From an uncultured Collinsella sp. (GTDB lineage: Bacteria; Actinomycetota; Coriobacteriia; Coriobacteriales; Coriobacteriaceae), in contig CAAGCW010000026.1 in the NCBI GenBank assembly GCA_900768435.1, forward strand, positions 148,630 through 212,629: DNA of 64,000 nt, read 5' to 3'. The notes beneath the pieces are model-generated. The model worked only from the letters and a program-made list of their open reading frames with translations. It was not told the DNA's origin and ran no database searches. Shown here in pieces: positions 52,401 through 60,351 of this stretch. The translations under genes were made by a program, and so were the position numbers. Position 1 is the first letter of the stretch. Each line of letters begins with the position of its first letter.

Positions 52401-52983
52401 GCAGCTCAAGCGCCGCGCCGATTACATCGAGGAGCAACTGGCCGATCTGGAGAGCGCGCGCAAGGCGCTCACCAAGATTACCGTGGCGATTGACCGCAAG
52501 ATGCGCAAGGCGTTCCTGGTGACGTTTGAGAAGGTCGACGCGAACTTCCGCGAGATCTTCGCCATGCTCTTCCCGGGTGGTCAGGCTCACCTTGAGATGA
52601 CCGATCCCGAGCATCCTGCCGAGACGGGCATTGAGGTCGTGGCGCAGCCGCGCGGCAAGCGTATCACCAAGATGATGCTCATGTCGGGTGGCGAGAAGAG
52701 CCTGACGGCGCTCGCTCTGCTCTTTGCCGTATACCGTACGCGCACGGTGCCGTTCTATGTGCTGGACGAGGTCGAGGCCGCGCTCGACGACGCCAACCTG
52801 TCCAAGCTCATCGGTGCTCTCGATGTGCTGCGTTCCGATACGCAGCTCTTGGTAATCTCGCATCAGCGCCGTACTATGGAGGATGCTGACGTTCTCTACG
52901 GCGTCTCGATGCAAGCCGACGGCGTCAGTCGCGTCGTCTCGCAAAAACTCGATCGCGAAACCGGAAAGGTCGTGAATGCATAA
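49447..52983 (+). CDS. smc: Chromosome partition protein SMC
   Basis: 1178 aa from GTG at 49447. Walker A GPNGSGKSNISDSILW (~32-47), long coiled coils (~170-490 and ~670-1010), hinge (~500-660, LVSRLVGALGDDVSGRLGDV), ABC signature LMSGGEKSLTALALLFAV and Walker B YVLDEVEAALDDANL. Chromosome condensation with ScpAB (not in the window). Its stop overlaps the ftsY ATG. Confidence 0.97.
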   Translation: MYLKSLTLKGFKSFADRAHMTFEPGLTVIVGPNGSGKSNISDSILWVLGEQSAKQLRGQAMEDVIFSGSSARKPVGVAEVTLVLDNSDHMLPVDFDEVAITRRMYRSGESEYLINSSPCRLMDIQDILHDSGLGKDTHSIISQGKLDAILQSRPEERRALIEEAAGISKHKRRKERALKKIKSMDEHLTRARDINKEIARQLRPLERQVDRARKYKELSSRANELTQMLAVDELRSLQSQWNDLESRSKEGAAELELAQYRLGEKERELEKLQVMLEEKGLFVGDLGEQRRHMQDVVGRINSDMRLLEEKGHNMVSRLSDMRGQISSSEHQRRRVVEELEDARAQLEEVTGAHMQAQDDVDAAGPAAAELHERRVALDNQISQLTREQRDVQRVADNAALELAKVKDSLSNAEVEDNMYASRLEQIDEQLEEVTASLESRRDRAEELDGALDQARQAQIDAREATEVARAALKDLRNRESEVRNKLSEVRSELSSQKKLDARMADSSPLVSRLVGALGDDVSGRLGDVLEAPRELEGLVEQLLAGDIDALLFDNAAALERAGRAALDQKKASGEALLVARSVSGSAAAEGAAGTRLVDRLSVRAGYGPVVEALLGGYYVVDDLAAALSAPVVDGVTYVTPDGARVAFGGLVRVGLDAGEASGALERKRRIRELEGLEPDLAAAFEHVSDQVVEANAAVEEARAAEGDAAGEIARLEGERRSLLSEIGRLEQSANNAEVERVRISKRREQAAEAVRAARPRVDELTRSRDEARAQASDLGLQIAEANDELDRVRRDDSEAAGKLADAKVCLAQTSERLRSLRGRVPDLEHRLEGIDRRIRGTRQASRSLELLRLRVDPMHERYSALLERASDWAARLRDQASLEEADSASLKKTIEDAKTEVARAKERVDAAATTQNEFKVARGKLEVQVEAAIKAITADGTTVLEEALMLPAPTDRDAAERELNQLVRQINNLGPVNQVAMEEYEQLKRRADYIEEQLADLESARKALTKITVAIDRKMRKAFLVTFEKVDANFREIFAMLFPGGQAHLEMTDPEHPAETGIEVVAQPRGKRITKMMLMSGGEKSLTALALLFAVYRTRTVPFYVLDEVEAALDDANLSKLIGALDVLRSDTQLLVISHQRRTMEDADVLYGVSMQADGVSRVVSQKLDRETGKVVNA

Positions 52984-53900
52984 TGGGATTCTTTGACGCA
53001 CTCTCGCGCGGACTTGAGCGCAGCCGCGAGGCCCTCAACGAGGTCTTCTACTTTGGCGGTGAGGTCGACGAGGATTTTTGGGAGGACCTTGAGGACACCC
53101 TCGTTATGGGTGACATGGGTGCCGAGGTCGCCATTCAGGTCTCCGATGACCTGCGCGACGCCGCCGCCAAGAAGAACCTCAAGACCGCCCCGCAGCTTCG
53201 CCGTGCCCTGGCCGAGCAGCTCGAGGGCCATTTTGTGCCTGTTGAGCGCGATCCGTTTTCCGATACGCCGAGCTGCGTGCTGTTTGTCGGCATCAACGGT
53301 GCCGGCAAGACCACCACGGTCGGCAAGATTGCGAGCGCCATGGCCGCCCGCGGCAAGAACGTGGTGATCGGTTCGGCTGACACCTTCCGCGCCGCCGCCA
53401 TCGAGCAGCTCGATGTGTGGGGTCAGCGTGCCGGCGTACCGGTTATCAAGCGTGACCGCGGCTCCGATCCGGCGAGTGTGTGCTATGACGTGCTCGACGA
53501 GGCCGATAAGCGCGGCAGCGACCTGGTGCTCATCGATACCGCCGGCCGTCTGCACACGAGCCCCGAACTCATGCGCGAGCTCGCCAAGGTGGTCAATGTG
53601 ACCCGTAAGCGCGCCGCCAATATGGCCGCCGGTCCCATGCCGGTCTCGGTCGTGCTTGTGATCGATGCCGCCACTGGTCAGAACGGTCTGAACCAGGCGC
53701 TCGAGTTTAACGAGGCGCTGGGCCTGGACGGTATTATCATGACTAAGCTCGACGGCACGGCTAAGGGTGGTATCGCCATGGCCGTGGCCGAGAAGCTCAA
53801 GCTCCCGATCCTTCGCATCGGCGTGGGCGAGCAGGTCGATGACCTGCAGGAGTTTAACGCCAAAGATTTCTGCCGCGCCCTGGTGGGCGAGTCCAACTAA
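52983..53900 (+). CDS. ftsY: Signal recognition particle receptor FtsY
   Basis: 305 aa; ATG overlaps the smc TAA. N domain MGFFDALSRGLERSREALNE, then the G domain: GINGAGKTTTVGKIA, DTFRAAAIEQL, DTAGRLHTSPELM, TKLDGTAKGG. No acidic A domain; membrane contact presumably through the N-terminal helix. SRP receptor GTPase, working with Ffh encoded next. Confidence 0.96.
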   Translation: MGFFDALSRGLERSREALNEVFYFGGEVDEDFWEDLEDTLVMGDMGAEVAIQVSDDLRDAAAKKNLKTAPQLRRALAEQLEGHFVPVERDPFSDTPSCVLFVGINGAGKTTTVGKIASAMAARGKNVVIGSADTFRAAAIEQLDVWGQRAGVPVIKRDRGSDPASVCYDVLDEADKRGSDLVLIDTAGRLHTSPELMRELAKVVNVTRKRAANMAAGPMPVSVVLVIDAATGQNGLNQALEFNEALGLDGIIMTKLDGTAKGGIAMAVAEKLKLPILRIGVGEQVDDLQEFNAKDFCRALVGESN

Positions 53901-53910
53901 GGAGTAACCA

Positions 53911-55386
53911 GTGTTTGATTCCCTGAGCGATCGCCTCAACGACACATTTGACCGCCTGCGCGGCAAGGGTAAGCTGACCGAGGCCGATATCACTTCGGCC
54001 ATGCGCGATATTCGCATGGCGCTACTCGAGGCCGACGTCAACTTTAAGGTCGTCAAGGAGTTCGTTGCCAAGACCAAGGAGCGCTGCATGACCGCCGAGG
54101 TCATGGAGTCGCTGTCGCCGGCGCAAAATGTCGTCAAGATCGTGCTCGACGAGCTCACCGAGATGCTCGGCTCAACCGAGAGCAAGCTCGTCTTTAGCAA
54201 CCGCATTCCCAATGTCATTATGCTCGTGGGCCTGCAGGGCTCCGGTAAGACCACGGCGGCCGTAAAGCTGGCCTACCTGCTCAAGAAGCAGGGCCGTTCG
54301 CCGCTGCTCGCCGCGTGCGACGTCTATCGTCCCGCCGCTGCCGACCAGCTGGCCACGCTTGGTGGCGAGATCGGCGTGCCGGTCTTCCGCGGTGACGGCG
54401 CGCACCCGGTCGACATTGCCAAGGGCGCCATCCAGGAGGCCGTCGACCACCTGCGCGACGTGGTCATTGTCGATACCGCCGGTCGTCTTCAGATCGACGA
54501 GCAGATGATGCAGGAGGCCGTCGACATCAAGAAGGCCGTCAAGCCCGACCAGGTGCTGATGGTCGTCGATGCCATGACCGGCCAGGATATCGTCAACGTC
54601 GTCTCGACCTTCGCCGATCGCACCGACTTTGACGGTGTGATCATCTCCAAGCTCGACGGCGATGCCCGTGGCGGTGGCGCACTTTCGGTGCGTCAGGTGA
54701 CCGGTAAGCCCATCAAGTTTGTGAGCATGGGCGAGAAACCCGATTCGCTTGAGCCGTTTTACCCGGACCGCATGGCCAAGCGCATCTTGGGCATGGGCGA
54801 TGTCGTCGGCATCATCGAGAAGGCCCAGGAGGCAGCCGATGCAGAGCAGCTCGAGGCTGCCGAGCGTATGCTGCGCGAGGGCTTTACCATGAACGATATG
54901 CTCGACCAGATGAAAGCCGTCAAGAAGATGGGCGGCATGAAGGGTATCCTGGGCATGCTCCCCGGTGGTCAGCGTGCGCTCAACCAGATGGGCGGCAACC
55001 TGGACGAGGGCATCTTCGATAAGAACGAGGCCATCATCATGTCGATGACCAAGGAGGAGCGCCTGCGTCCCTCCATCATCAACGGCCAGCGCCGCGCGCG
55101 TATCGCCAAGGGCGCCGGCGTAACCCCCACCGAGGTCAACAGCCTTATGAAGCAGTGGGGCGAGATGAATAAGATGATGGGCCGCATGCGCACGATGGCC
55201 AATCAGGCACAGGCCGGCGGCAAGAAGGGCAAAAAGGGTAAGAAGGGCAAGAGGATGCGCATGCCCAATATCCCTGGCCTGGACGCTATGGGTCTGGGCG
55301 GCATGGGCGGCTTGGGTACGGGCGGTCCCAAGTCCGATATGGAGCTGCTGCGCCAGATGGAAGCACAGATGCGTAATAAGAAATAG
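53911..55386 (+). CDS. ffh: Signal recognition particle protein Ffh
   Basis: 491 aa from GTG at 53911 (AAGGAG upstream). N domain, GTPase (GLQGSGKTTAAVKLAYLL, DTAGRLQIDEQMM, SKLDGDARGG) and M domain rich in Met (~300-430). The C-terminal tail is Lys/Gly/Met-rich (GGKKGKKGKKGKRMRM), longer and more basic than usual, likely aiding 4.5S RNA contact. No 4.5S RNA gene is seen in the window. Confidence 0.96.
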   Translation: MFDSLSDRLNDTFDRLRGKGKLTEADITSAMRDIRMALLEADVNFKVVKEFVAKTKERCMTAEVMESLSPAQNVVKIVLDELTEMLGSTESKLVFSNRIPNVIMLVGLQGSGKTTAAVKLAYLLKKQGRSPLLAACDVYRPAAADQLATLGGEIGVPVFRGDGAHPVDIAKGAIQEAVDHLRDVVIVDTAGRLQIDEQMMQEAVDIKKAVKPDQVLMVVDAMTGQDIVNVVSTFADRTDFDGVIISKLDGDARGGGALSVRQVTGKPIKFVSMGEKPDSLEPFYPDRMAKRILGMGDVVGIIEKAQEAADAEQLEAAERMLREGFTMNDMLDQMKAVKKMGGMKGILGMLPGGQRALNQMGGNLDEGIFDKNEAIIMSMTKEERLRPSIINGQRRARIAKGAGVTPTEVNSLMKQWGEMNKMMGRMRTMANQAQAGGKKGKKGKKGKRMRMPNIPGLDAMGLGGMGGLGTGGPKSDMELLRQMEAQMRNKK

Positions 55387-55411
55387 AGCTCTAATTCCAG
55401 TTTGATATGGC

Positions 55412-55447
55412 AAAGGCCACTCGGAAGCTACCGGGTGGCCTTTGTTG
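55412..55447 (+). terminator. Rho-independent terminator after ffh
   Basis: A 13-bp stem (AAAGGCCACTCGG / CCGGGTGGCCTTT, one G-U), loop AAGCTA, then TTGTTGTTGG. Ends the smc-ftsY-ffh transcript. Confidence 0.85.
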
Positions 55448-55506
55448 TTGGCTTTGATTGTTGGGTTGCGTTCAGCGTCGCGCCCCGAGCTCGCGGTGTC
55501 GTGCCG

Positions 55507-56283
55507 TTAGTGGCAGCCACAGCCCTCGTGGCCCTCGTGCTCGTGATGGTCGTGGCAGCTGCAGGACTCGCCGTGTTCGTGGGCGTGGCCGTGGTCATGG
55601 CCGTGGTCATGGCCGTGGCAGCCGCATGTGGCCTCGCCGTTCTGTGCGAGCGTGCCGGCAATAAGGGCTTCGACGCAAGCGTCGCAGCTGCCCTGGGCAC
55701 CTGCGTATACCGTGATGCCGGCTTGGGCAAGCGCGTTGATGGCGCCACCGCCGATGCCGCCGCAGATGAGCGTGTCCACACCGCCGTTGGCGAGCAGGCC
55801 CGCCAGGGCGCCGTGGCCGGTGCCGCCGGTGCCCACGACCTGCTCGTTGAGCACCTTGCCGTCCTGAATGTCGTAGATCTTGAACTGCTCGCTGCGGCCA
55901 AAGTGCATAAAGATGTTGCCGTTGTCGTACGTGGTTGCCACCCTCATGGTGTCGACCTCCTTTGCTGGCCATGCGGCCGTCGCCGTGGTAATGGGGGAGT
56001 ACACGATATTGCCGCCTTCGATGACGATCGCCCGTCCATTGACCAACGCGTTTGCCACCTTGCGATGCGCTCGGCTGCAAATAGCTGCCACCGTGGCACG
56101 GGCAATGCCCATGTGCTGGGCGACGGCCTCCTGATTGAGGCCTTCCAGGTCGCATAGCCGCAGGACTTCGAGCTCGTCGATCGTCATGTCGATGGCGTCT
56201 CCGCTCGCCAGGCCATCGGGGGTAAAGCCGCGGTATTCGGGGATGATCCCGACGCGGCGCAGTTTCTCGCGTCTTCCTGCCAT
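55507..56283 (-). CDS. DUF134 (HTH)-NifX/NifB-type fusion with His-rich tail
   Basis: 258 aa; AAGGAGGGTG before the ATG at 56283. Residues ~1-100: UPF0251/DUF134 HTH (MTIDELEVLRLCDLEGLNQE, VAQHMGIARATVAAICSRAH). Residues ~113-215: dinitrogenase FeMo-cofactor-type domain (MRVATTYDNGNIFMHFGRSE, GGVDTLICGGIGGGAINALA). Residues ~220-258: metal-rich tail with HGHDHGHDHGHAHEHG and several CxC/CxCH. These two families are normally separate adjacent genes. Here an AAAGGAGGT lies at 55963-55955, seven bases before an in-frame ATG at 55947 (M113), so the NifX part can probably also be made alone (146 aa). Likely a metal-linked regulator; target unknown. Confidence 0.8.
   Translation of the reverse strand: MAGRREKLRRVGIIPEYRGFTPDGLASGDAIDMTIDELEVLRLCDLEGLNQEAVAQHMGIARATVAAICSRAHRKVANALVNGRAIVIEGGNIVYSPITTATAAWPAKEVDTMRVATTYDNGNIFMHFGRSEQFKIYDIQDGKVLNEQVVGTGGTGHGALAGLLANGGVDTLICGGIGGGAINALAQAGITVYAGAQGSCDACVEALIAGTLAQNGEATCGCHGHDHGHDHGHAHEHGESCSCHDHHEHEGHEGCGCH
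55955..55963 (-). promoter_or_regulatory. Internal Shine-Dalgarno within the DUF134-NifX fusion
   Basis: AAAGGAGGT, complementary to the 16S 3' end, seven bases upstream of the internal ATG at 55947. It encodes the Lys-Glu-Val linker between the domains. A relic of two separate genes or a functional second start. Confidence 0.65.
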
Positions 56284-56297
56284 GCACCCTCCTTATC

Positions 56298-56309
56298 TGA
56301 CATATGTCA
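56298..56309. promoter_or_regulatory. Palindromic operator 1 of the DUF134-NifX gene
   Basis: TGACATATGTCA, a perfect palindrome between the -10 (TATTCT, 56320-56315) and the ribosome site on the minus strand. A near-identical site lies at 56351. Confidence 0.6.
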
Positions 56310-56314
56310 ACAAT

Positions 56315-56342
56315 AGAATAGCGCGTGTGCTCCGCAGAGCAA
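56315..56342 (-). promoter_or_regulatory. Promoter of the DUF134-NifX gene
   Basis: Minus strand: TTGCTC (56342-56337), 16-base spacer, TATTCT (56320-56315). The two palindromes flank it on both sides. Confidence 0.6.
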
Positions 56343-56350
56343 GGAATTTC

Positions 56351-56362
56351 TGGCATATGTCA
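56351..56362. promoter_or_regulatory. Palindromic operator 2 of the DUF134-NifX gene
   Basis: TGGCATATGTCA, one mismatch from a palindrome and from operator 1, starting 53 bases away just upstream of the -35. Cooperative binding of a repressor dimer, plausibly the DUF134 domain itself, is inferred. Confidence 0.5.
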
Positions 56363-56449
56363 GAAAATGAGGGCTTATGTTTGGGCTGTGGGACCGCGTG
56401 CGCCTGGGCTACAATGAATCTCGCTTGTAGGCGACTGACAGGAGGGTCA

Positions 56450-57298
56450 ATGAGCAAAGCTGATCAACAGTTTGTATCCATGTGCCGCGACATCTTGGAC
56501 CATGGCACCACGACCGAGGGCCAAAAGGTACGCCCGGTGTGGGAGGACGGCACTCCTGCCTATACCATTAAAAACTTTGGTGTCACGGCACGCTATGACC
56601 TGCGTGAGGAGTTTCCCGCGCTTACGCTGCGTCGTACGGCGCTCAAGTCCGCTATGGACGAGATCCTGTGGATCTATCAGAAGAAGTCCAATAACGTACA
56701 TGACCTCAACAGCCATATTTGGGATGAGTGGGCCGACGAGACCGGGTCCATCGGTAAGGCCTACGGGTATCAGATTGGGCAGAAGAGCCATTATGCCGAG
56801 GGCGACTTCGATCAGATGGACCGCGTGCTGTACGACCTTAAGCACACGCCGTACAGCCGCCGCATTATGACGAACACCTATGTGTTTAGCGATCTGTCCG
56901 AGATGCACCTGTATCCGTGCGCCTACAGCGTGACGTATAACGTGACGCAGCGCCCGCAGGATGACAAACCGACGCTCAACATGATTCTCAACCAGCGTAG
57001 CCAGGACATTTTGGCCGCGAACAACTGGAATGTGTGCCAGTACGCCATTTTGCTGATGATGGTTGCGCAGTCGGTCGATATGATTCCCGGCGAGTTGCTG
57101 CACGTGATCGCCGATGCCCACATTTACGACCGCCATGTCGATATCGTCCGCGAGCTTATCGAGCGTCCGCAGTTTGCCGCGCCTAAGGTAACGCTTAACC
57201 CCGATGTGCATGACTTCTATGCGTTTACGACCGACGACCTGATTGTCGAGGGCTATGAGCACGGCCCGCAGGTCAAGAACATCCCCATTGCGGTGTAG
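56450..57298 (+). CDS. thyA: Thymidylate synthase
   Basis: 282 aa. The ATG at 56450 has AGGAGGG before it; the frame extends upstream without a start signal. Motifs: YDLREEFPALTLRRTALKSA, catalytic Cys in HLYPCAYSVTYNV, ILNQRSQDILAANNWNVCQY, HVIADAHIYDRHVD. Makes dTMP from dUMP with methylene-tetrahydrofolate. Nine bases before the DHFR start, forming the usual thyA-folA pair. Confidence 0.95.
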   Translation: MSKADQQFVSMCRDILDHGTTTEGQKVRPVWEDGTPAYTIKNFGVTARYDLREEFPALTLRRTALKSAMDEILWIYQKKSNNVHDLNSHIWDEWADETGSIGKAYGYQIGQKSHYAEGDFDQMDRVLYDLKHTPYSRRIMTNTYVFSDLSEMHLYPCAYSVTYNVTQRPQDDKPTLNMILNQRSQDILAANNWNVCQYAILLMMVAQSVDMIPGELLHVIADAHIYDRHVDIVRELIERPQFAAPKVTLNPDVHDFYAFTTDDLIVEGYEHGPQVKNIPIAV

Positions 57299-57307
57299 GT
57301 GACGCGC

Positions 57308-57826
57308 ATGACGTGTAAGCTTTCTGCCATTGTCGCCGTGTGCGATGACTGGGGTGTTGGGTGCGAGGGCGACATGGTGGTGTCCAACCGTGCCGACATG
57401 CGTCATTTTGTGGCGTGCACCAAAGGTTGCCCGGTCATTATGGGACGCAAGACGCTGCTGAGTTTTCCCGGCGGGCGTCCGCTTAAGAACCGCCGCAATA
57501 TCGTGCTTACGCGCGATGAGGACTTTGCTCCCGAGGGCGTCGACGTGGTGCATAGCATCGACGAAGCGCTCGCCGCGGTAGCCGATGAGCCCGCTGCGTG
57601 GGTGATTGGCGGCGGCGAGGTATATCGACAGTTTTTGCCGTATTGCGTGGAGGCCGAGGTTACGCATAACCATTGCGTGCATGACGTGGATACGTACTTT
57701 CCCGATTTGGATGCCGATCCCGCGTGGGAGATTGCGCGGGCCAGCGAATCGGCGGTTGTCGCTGCCGGAGAGGGCGATGAGGGCCTCAAATATGAGTTCG
57801 TGACGTATCGTCGCGTTGATGCGTAA
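57308..57826 (+). CDS. folA: Dihydrofolate reductase
   Basis: 172 aa from ATG at 57308 (AGGTGA spaced five bases; an in-frame GTG at 57299 is less likely). SAIVAVCDDWGVGCEGDMVV, MRHFVACTKGCPVIMGRKTL, and WVIGGGEVYRQFLPYCVEAE with the Gly-Gly-Gly NADPH loop. Regenerates tetrahydrofolate after ThyA. The substrate-site Asp/Glu region (NRADMRHF) has Asp as expected. Confidence 0.92.
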   Translation: MTCKLSAIVAVCDDWGVGCEGDMVVSNRADMRHFVACTKGCPVIMGRKTLLSFPGGRPLKNRRNIVLTRDEDFAPEGVDVVHSIDEALAAVADEPAAWVIGGGEVYRQFLPYCVEAEVTHNHCVHDVDTYFPDLDADPAWEIARASESAVVAAGEGDEGLKYEFVTYRRVDA

Positions 57827-57856
57827 ACCCGATTATCCCTTCGGTATTATCGGGTT
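57826..57856. terminator. Hairpin after the DHFR gene
   Basis: AACCCGAT ... ATCGGGTT, 8-bp perfect outer stem with a partly paired interior; no U-tract. A second hairpin (GGGGCAGCGC / GCGTTGCCCC, 57869-57891) follows, then ATATTTGTATT. Together they may terminate the thyA-folA unit. Confidence 0.5.
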
Positions 57857-57935
57857 GGAATGAGTGGCGGGGCAGCGCATGGCGTTGCCCCGATATTTGT
57901 ATTGGTGCTGTAAAGAAAGGTGCGGGCTGGCTGCT

Positions 57936-58850
57936 ATGACTGATGCCGTCGAGGTTCTGCGAATTGATTCGCTCGAGGACGAGCGGCTCGATGCCTACGT
58001 GCGACTGACCGAGCGCGAGCTGCGCTGCGTGCTGGAGCCGCAAAAGGGCATCTTTATCGCCGAGAGTGCCAAGGTCATAGAGCGTGCGGTGCGCGCCGGA
58101 TACGAGCCGGTGAGCTTTCTGTTGGGTGAGCGCTGGCTCGATCAGATGATGCCGCTGTTTGAGCGCCTGGTTGTGCGCGAGGGCGCGGGTCCGGTTCCCG
58201 TGTTCGTGGCCTCCACGGAGCTCATGGAGCAGCTGACGGGCTTTAACGTGACGCGCGGTGCGCTCGCGGCGTTTCGTCGCCCGCGTCAGATTTCGGTTGA
58301 TGAGTTCTTGGGCGGCGTCGTCGAGGCGGCGGGGGAGCGCCCGGTGCGCGTATGCGTGCTCGAGGGTATTGTCGACCACACAAACGTGGGCGCGATTTTC
58401 CGCTCGGCCGCCGCGCTCAATGTCGACGGCATTCTGGTGAGCCCTACGTGCTGCGATCCGCTGTATCGTCGCTCGGCTCGTGTGAGCATGGGCACCGTGT
58501 TTCAGGTGCCGTGGACGCGTATCGGCAGTGAGGCGCGCGTGTGGCCGCATGATGGCCTGGCCGCGCTGCGCAATGCCGGATTTTCCTGTGCCGCCATGGC
58601 GTTGACGGATGACTCCGTTTCGCTGGACGATCCTGTACTGCAGGAGATTGATCGCCTGGCGATCTTTATGGGCACCGAGGGTGCCGGTCTGGGCGCCAAG
58701 ACCATCGCGGGCTGTGACCGGGCCGTGCGCATTCCGATGGCGCACGGGGTCGATTCGCTCAACGTGGCCGCGGCGAGTGCCGTCGCCTTTTGGCAGCTGT
58801 GCCCGCACGTGAGCAACGAGTATCACTACCAGCCGGGTTTGTACCACTAG
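57936..58850 (+). CDS. SpoU/TrmH-family RNA methyltransferase
   Basis: 304 aa from ATG at 57936; the ribosome site (AAGAAAGGTG) is unusually far, ~14 bases. N-terminal substrate-binding domain (VRLTERELRCVLEPQKGIFI), then the SPOUT knot: VCVLEGIVDHTNVGAIFRSA, LAIFMGTEGAGLGAKTI, RIPMAHGVDSLNVAAASAVA. 2'-O-methylation of rRNA or tRNA ribose; the target cannot be told from sequence. Confidence 0.88.
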   Translation: MTDAVEVLRIDSLEDERLDAYVRLTERELRCVLEPQKGIFIAESAKVIERAVRAGYEPVSFLLGERWLDQMMPLFERLVVREGAGPVPVFVASTELMEQLTGFNVTRGALAAFRRPRQISVDEFLGGVVEAAGERPVRVCVLEGIVDHTNVGAIFRSAAALNVDGILVSPTCCDPLYRRSARVSMGTVFQVPWTRIGSEARVWPHDGLAALRNAGFSCAAMALTDDSVSLDDPVLQEIDRLAIFMGTEGAGLGAKTIAGCDRAVRIPMAHGVDSLNVAAASAVAFWQLCPHVSNEYHYQPGLYH

Positions 58851-58975
58851 GCAAATATTTCGCACCGCGCTCTAATTCGGGGTGTTTCGGTTGCCGTCGG
58901 CCGGTGCTAAGCTGGTTTTGGCTTTGGTTCTAAATCGCTGTTTTGTTGTTTGACGTACGCTTTTGGGGAGGGCGT

Positions 58976-60325
58976 GTGGCTAAGAAATCTACGGCTATCG
59001 ATGTAACGCAGGGTGTTATTTGGCAGCAGCTGCTTTCGCTGTGCGTTCCCATCTTTTTTAGTTCGTTTTTTCAGCAGGCCTACACGCTTATCGGTACCTA
59101 TATCGTCGGCCAGTTTGGCGGCAAGCTCGCGCTGGGTGGCATTCAGGCCACGATGGTGCTCACCGAGCTCTGCATTGGCTTTTGCGTCGGCGTCGGTGCC
59201 GGCTGCGCGGTCATTACCGGTCAGTATTTTGGTCAGCACGATGATGAGCGACTGAGTCGTTCGGTCCATACGGCCATGACGCTCGCGCTGGTGGGCGGTA
59301 TCGTTTTCTCGATTCTTGGCATAGTGTTCGTTGAGCCCATGCTGGTGCTTATGAACACGCCGCATGAACTATTGGCCGAGGGCGTGGCCTATGCTCGTTG
59401 TTATTTTGCCGCCATGGTTGCGGCGCTGCTGCTCAATATGGGAACGGCATTGCTGCGCGCCGTGGGCGACACGCGCGGGCCTGCTGTGATCATCGCTTCC
59501 GGCTGCCTTGTTAATGCGGTGCTGGATGTCATCTTCGTTGCCGTGCTTCATATGGAGGCTCTGGGCTGCGGCATCGCGGTGGCGCTGACCATTTGCTCCA
59601 ACGCCACGATGATCGTGATTCGTATGATGCACGCACCGGGCGCGTGGCGGCTTTCGCTGTCCAAGCTCGGCATTGATCCTGGCATTTGTAAGAGCATGAT
59701 CTCGTGCGGTCTGCCGCTTGGCTTTCAGTCTGCTGCGTATTCGATTTCCAACGTTTTGATTCAGGTGTCGGTCAATTCGTTTGGTGCCGATGTCACCACG
59801 GCGTGGGGTCTTTCGGGCCGTTTGGATGGCATTGTCTGGATGGTTACCGAGGCGCTTGGCGTGTCGATCACCACGTTCTCGGCGCAGAACTTTGGTGCGC
59901 GCAACTACGAGCGCATGCGCAAGGGCTACCATACGTCGCTCGTGCTGTCGTTTATGCTCATTGGTGGCCTGTCTGCCGTGCTGCTGGTGTTCTCGGGTCC
60001 GTTGTCGCGTCTGTTTGTCGACGATGCTTCGATTTCGGCGTACACCACGACGATTCTTCATTTTATCGCGCCATTCTACGCGATCTTCTCGATTATCGAA
60101 AACGCGTCGGGCTCCATTCGCGGCGCCGGCGTGAGCTTACAGCCAATGCTGCTCACGATTTTTGGCACCGTCGTGCTCAGGGTGATCTGGGTGTTTGCGA
60201 TTATGCCGTTCGATCCATCGCTTGAGCACCTGCTGCTGGTTTACCCTGTAACCTGGCTCATCACGGCCACAATGTTCACCATCTACCACCACAGCGGCAA
60301 ATGGCTAGGCCGCGCCACCGCCTAG
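58976..60325 (+). CDS. MATE-family multidrug/Na+ efflux transporter
   Basis: 449 aa from GTG at 58976 with GGGGAGG upstream. Twelve membrane helices in two homologous halves (LSLCVPIFFSSFFQQAYTLI; LGFQSAAYSISNVLIQVSVN). Pro and polar residues of the first half fit the NorM/DinF group. Exports cationic or other drugs in exchange for Na+ or H+. Ends inside a palindrome shared with the convergent gene. Confidence 0.9.
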   Translation: MAKKSTAIDVTQGVIWQQLLSLCVPIFFSSFFQQAYTLIGTYIVGQFGGKLALGGIQATMVLTELCIGFCVGVGAGCAVITGQYFGQHDDERLSRSVHTAMTLALVGGIVFSILGIVFVEPMLVLMNTPHELLAEGVAYARCYFAAMVAALLLNMGTALLRAVGDTRGPAVIIASGCLVNAVLDVIFVAVLHMEALGCGIAVALTICSNATMIVIRMMHAPGAWRLSLSKLGIDPGICKSMISCGLPLGFQSAAYSISNVLIQVSVNSFGADVTTAWGLSGRLDGIVWMVTEALGVSITTFSAQNFGARNYERMRKGYHTSLVLSFMLIGGLSAVLLVFSGPLSRLFVDDASISAYTTTILHFIAPFYAIFSIIENASGSIRGAGVSLQPMLLTIFGTVVLRVIWVFAIMPFDPSLEHLLLVYPVTWLITATMFTIYHHSGKWLGRATA

Positions 60326-60351
60326 CCATTGGGGACGTCCCCAATGGCTAG
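60322..60351. terminator. 30-bp perfect palindrome between convergent genes
   Basis: Every base from 60322 to 60351 pairs with its partner; the half-site is CTAGCCATTGGGGAC. It contains the stop codons of both the MATE gene (60323-60325) and the adenosyltransferase gene (60350-60348). Likely a bidirectional terminator, though it lacks a U-tract. Confidence 0.7.
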
